Source: Winogradskyella costae
GTDB lineage: Bacteria; Bacteroidota; Bacteroidia; Flavobacteriales; Flavobacteriaceae
Assembly: GCF_013403865.1 (NCBI RefSeq)
Contig: NZ_JABFDK010000003.1
Location: forward strand, 273,851-337,850
Length of the DNA stretch: 64,000 nucleotides
Direction: 5' to 3'
This document shows positions 62,691 through 64,000 of the stretch, piece after piece. Both the position numbers and the translations under genes were made by a program. Every line of letters begins with the position of its first letter. Positions within the stretch are counted from its first letter, which is position 1. The notes beneath the pieces were generated by a model that had not been told where the DNA came from, did no database searches, and was given only the letters and a program-made list of their open reading frames with translations.

Positions 62691-63896
62691 ATGAAGATTA
62701 CATTATCTAAATTGCATCATAATAATGACAATCAAATAGCCATAGGTTTTGATGATAAAGAAATAACAAAAGCAATTATTAAGGAGGTTGAAGGGGTTGC
62801 GTGGTCACAGACTCACAAGACGTATTATGTTCTATATTCGAAAAGTACCATACATACGTTATTCAATTATTTTAGAAGCAAAAGTTATTTTGTTGATTAC
62901 AGTCAGTTTAAAAAACCTATTCGAAATACGTATCAACCTCTAATAAAAATTAAACCAAGTCTGAACATGATAGAAATGTTTAAGGCTCTTCCGCCAACGT
63001 ATAAAGAGTTGTTAAAGGATTATGCTGGTTTTCTTAAAGGCAAACGGCTAAGTGAAAGTACGGTTCGTTCTTACGGCTATTTTGTATTACGGTTAATGAA
63101 TTTCTATAAGCCAAAAGATATACAAGACATTAAGAAAAAGGATATCGATTATTTTTTTGAAATTGTATTGGCAGGTGAGAATTTTAGTATTAGTAGTCAT
63201 AGGCAATGTGTTAGTGCTTTAAAATATTTTATTGATTATTGTAATTTACCTTCATTGGAACCCGATGACTTAAAACGTCCAAAAAAGAGTAAAAAACTGC
63301 CAATAGTGTTATCTAAGGAAGAAATTCTTGACCTTATTCAAGTGACTAAAAATCTAAAGCATAGAGCTATTATTGGACTTTTATATTCTTGCGGCTTAAG
63401 AATTGGAGAATTATTAGATTTAAAAATCAGTTCTTTGGACTTTGACAGGAATTTATTACGAGTAAATCAAGGTAAAGGCCGAAAAGACCGCAGTGTTGTA
63501 ATGAGCGAAGTTTTAAAACCTTTAATATTTAATTATTTAAACACCTACAAGCCAAATATTTTTATCATTGAAGGGCGTGACGGAGGGCCATACTCTGCAA
63601 CTAGCGTACGTCAGTTTTTAAAGAAAAGTTGTGGTTACGCTGGTATAAAAAAGCAAGTGACACCACATGTATTACGCCATAGTTATGCTACGCATTTAAT
63701 GGAAAACGGAGTAGATTTACGTCATATACAACTGTTATTAGGTCATGCTAAGCCAGAGACGACTATGATTTATACACACGTCGCTCATAAAGATTTAATG
63801 CAAATTAGTAGTCCTTTGGATACTATAATTCAGTCAATAACAAAATCCAATAAAAACAATACAGAAGTTTTGTTATCCCGAAATTATAATATGTAA
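62691..63896 (+). CDS. XerD-like tyrosine recombinase with N-terminal extension
   Basis: The 401-residue protein has a first domain of about 95 residues (containing WSQTHKTYYVLYSKSTIHTLF) seen in many Bacteroidota integrases. A SAM-like core-binding domain (about 105-185) and the catalytic domain follow. The active residues are visible: Arg237 in CGLRIGELL, Lys262 in GKGRKDRS, His326 and Arg329 in HVLRHSYATHL, His352 in LLGHAKPETT, and the nucleophile Tyr361 in YTHV. It lacks the insert that marks true integron IntI. It faces out of the window toward a possible cassette region. It has its own upstream palindrome and no recognised -7 element. Confidence 0.9.
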   Translation: MKITLSKLHHNNDNQIAIGFDDKEITKAIIKEVEGVAWSQTHKTYYVLYSKSTIHTLFNYFRSKSYFVDYSQFKKPIRNTYQPLIKIKPSLNMIEMFKALPPTYKELLKDYAGFLKGKRLSESTVRSYGYFVLRLMNFYKPKDIQDIKKKDIDYFFEIVLAGENFSISSHRQCVSALKYFIDYCNLPSLEPDDLKRPKKSKKLPIVLSKEEILDLIQVTKNLKHRAIIGLLYSCGLRIGELLDLKISSLDFDRNLLRVNQGKGRKDRSVVMSEVLKPLIFNYLNTYKPNIFIIEGRDGGPYSATSVRQFLKKSCGYAGIKKQVTPHVLRHSYATHLMENGVDLRHIQLLLGHAKPETTMIYTHVAHKDLMQISSPLDTIIQSITKSNKNNTEVLLSRNYNM

Positions 63897-63926
63897 ACTG
63901 TTATATTTGTTTTTATATAACAAGTT
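63896..63926 (+). repeat. Imperfect inverted repeat after the integrase gene
   Basis: AACTGTTATAT (63896-63906) and ATATAACAAGTT (63915-63926) are complementary except for one extra base in the second arm. They could fold as a hairpin with one unpaired base and an 8-base loop. It starts in the integrase stop codon and overlaps the outward promoter element. Single extrahelical bases in imperfect arms are a property of integron attC sites, but this is only a resemblance. Confidence 0.55.
63902..63909 (+). promoter_or_regulatory. Outward -7 element after the integrase
   Basis: TATATTTG matches TANNTTTG exactly and lies 30 bases before the ATG at 63940, so it could transcribe the next gene or cassette. 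It is embedded in the hairpin described at 63896-63926. Confidence 0.5.
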
Positions 63927-63939
63927 GCCATTAATTTGA

Positions 63940-64000
63940 ATGAACTACACGAACGAGAAAATAATTGAACGATTTGAATCAGGCGAAAACCTGAAATTCC
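63940..64000 (+). CDS. Start of a gene, possibly NADAR family (cut by window end)
   Basis: ATG at 63940 opens a frame reading MNYTNEKIIERFESGENLKF to the window end. The pattern I-E-x-F-x-x-G-E-x-L-K-F resembles the N-terminus of Bacteroidota NADAR (YbiA-like, DUF1768) proteins, which handle ADP-ribosylated or flavin-derived intermediates. Only 20 codons are visible, so the family is tentative. It follows an outward promoter. Confidence 0.45.
   Translation, partial: MNYTNEKIIERFESGENLKF

Noticed and set aside
62691..63896. True integron integrase (IntI)
   Set aside because: The catalytic domain lacks the IntI-specific insert and matches XerD-like enzymes, so only an integron-like layout is proposed.

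Overview
The window reads as a chromosomal segment of a marine-type member of the Flavobacteriaceae (Bacteroidota). The DNA is AT-rich. Promoters match the Bacteroidota -7 element TANNTTTG, and recognisable Shine-Dalgarno sequences are rare. There is a complete gliding-adhesin locus, and at least four proteins carry type IX secretion (T9SS) C-terminal sorting domains. No rRNA or tRNA gene was recognised.

Layout. (1) 0.4-2.5 kb: two secreted proteins of unknown function. (2) 2.6-16 kb: a four-gene locus matching sprC-sprD-sprB-sprF of Flavobacterium gliding motility. SprB is a compact 2736-residue adhesin with about 23 SprB-type repeats, and SprD joins a SprF-like barrel to a 16-residue coiled-coil repeat. 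(3) 16.2-21.1 kb: a 1623-residue secreted mosaic (sugar-dehydrogenase propeller, two haem-c motifs, sorting domain). (4) 21.3-34.3 kb: housekeeping and envelope genes, including ribosome hibernation factor, pseudouridine synthase, helicase, orphan ExbD, 3D-domain lipoprotein, secreted lysyl-endopeptidase-like protease, M19 dipeptidase, fused branched-chain-type E1 and an Fe(II)/2OG oxygenase. Two tandem micro-ORFs lie at 27.0-27.2 kb. (5) 34.3-42.7 kb: a tight SUI1/DUF1835/nucleoside phosphorylase/solute-binding-protein operon, then ung, a YfcC-type carrier, a MutS2 without Smr domain and a DCC protein. (6) 43.0-43.7 kb: an internally deleted MuiA/DUF4139 pseudogene followed by a structured intergenic element. 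(7) 43.7-58.8 kb: sulfurtransferase, dicarboxylate symporter, aroC, LpxH-like phosphoesterase, FAD/Fe-S oxidoreductase, outer-membrane barrel, FAD/NAD protein, the DUF4130 plus radical-SAM putative DNA repair pair, a small metallopeptidase, GH3 and a Cys-rich copper-storage-like protein. (8) 59.1-62.5 kb: gcvT, a RmlD-like protein, pterin dehydratase and YebC. (9) 62.6-64.0 kb: a XerD-like tyrosine recombinase, an imperfect hairpin overlapping an outward promoter, and the start of a NADAR-like gene. This looks like the left edge of an integron-like or cassette region that continues past the window.

How genes work together. SprC, SprD, SprB and SprF should form and export the mobile surface adhesin through T9SS. 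The same system should export the dehydrogenase/cytochrome mosaic and the protease. The TIGR03915/TIGR03916-like pair is translationally coupled and probably forms one nucleic-acid modification or repair unit. The parts least explained by known systems are the recombinase end, the tandem micro-ORFs with a tetranucleotide tract, and the structured element at 43.57-43.70 kb. All family names were assigned by reading the sequence; no database search was run.
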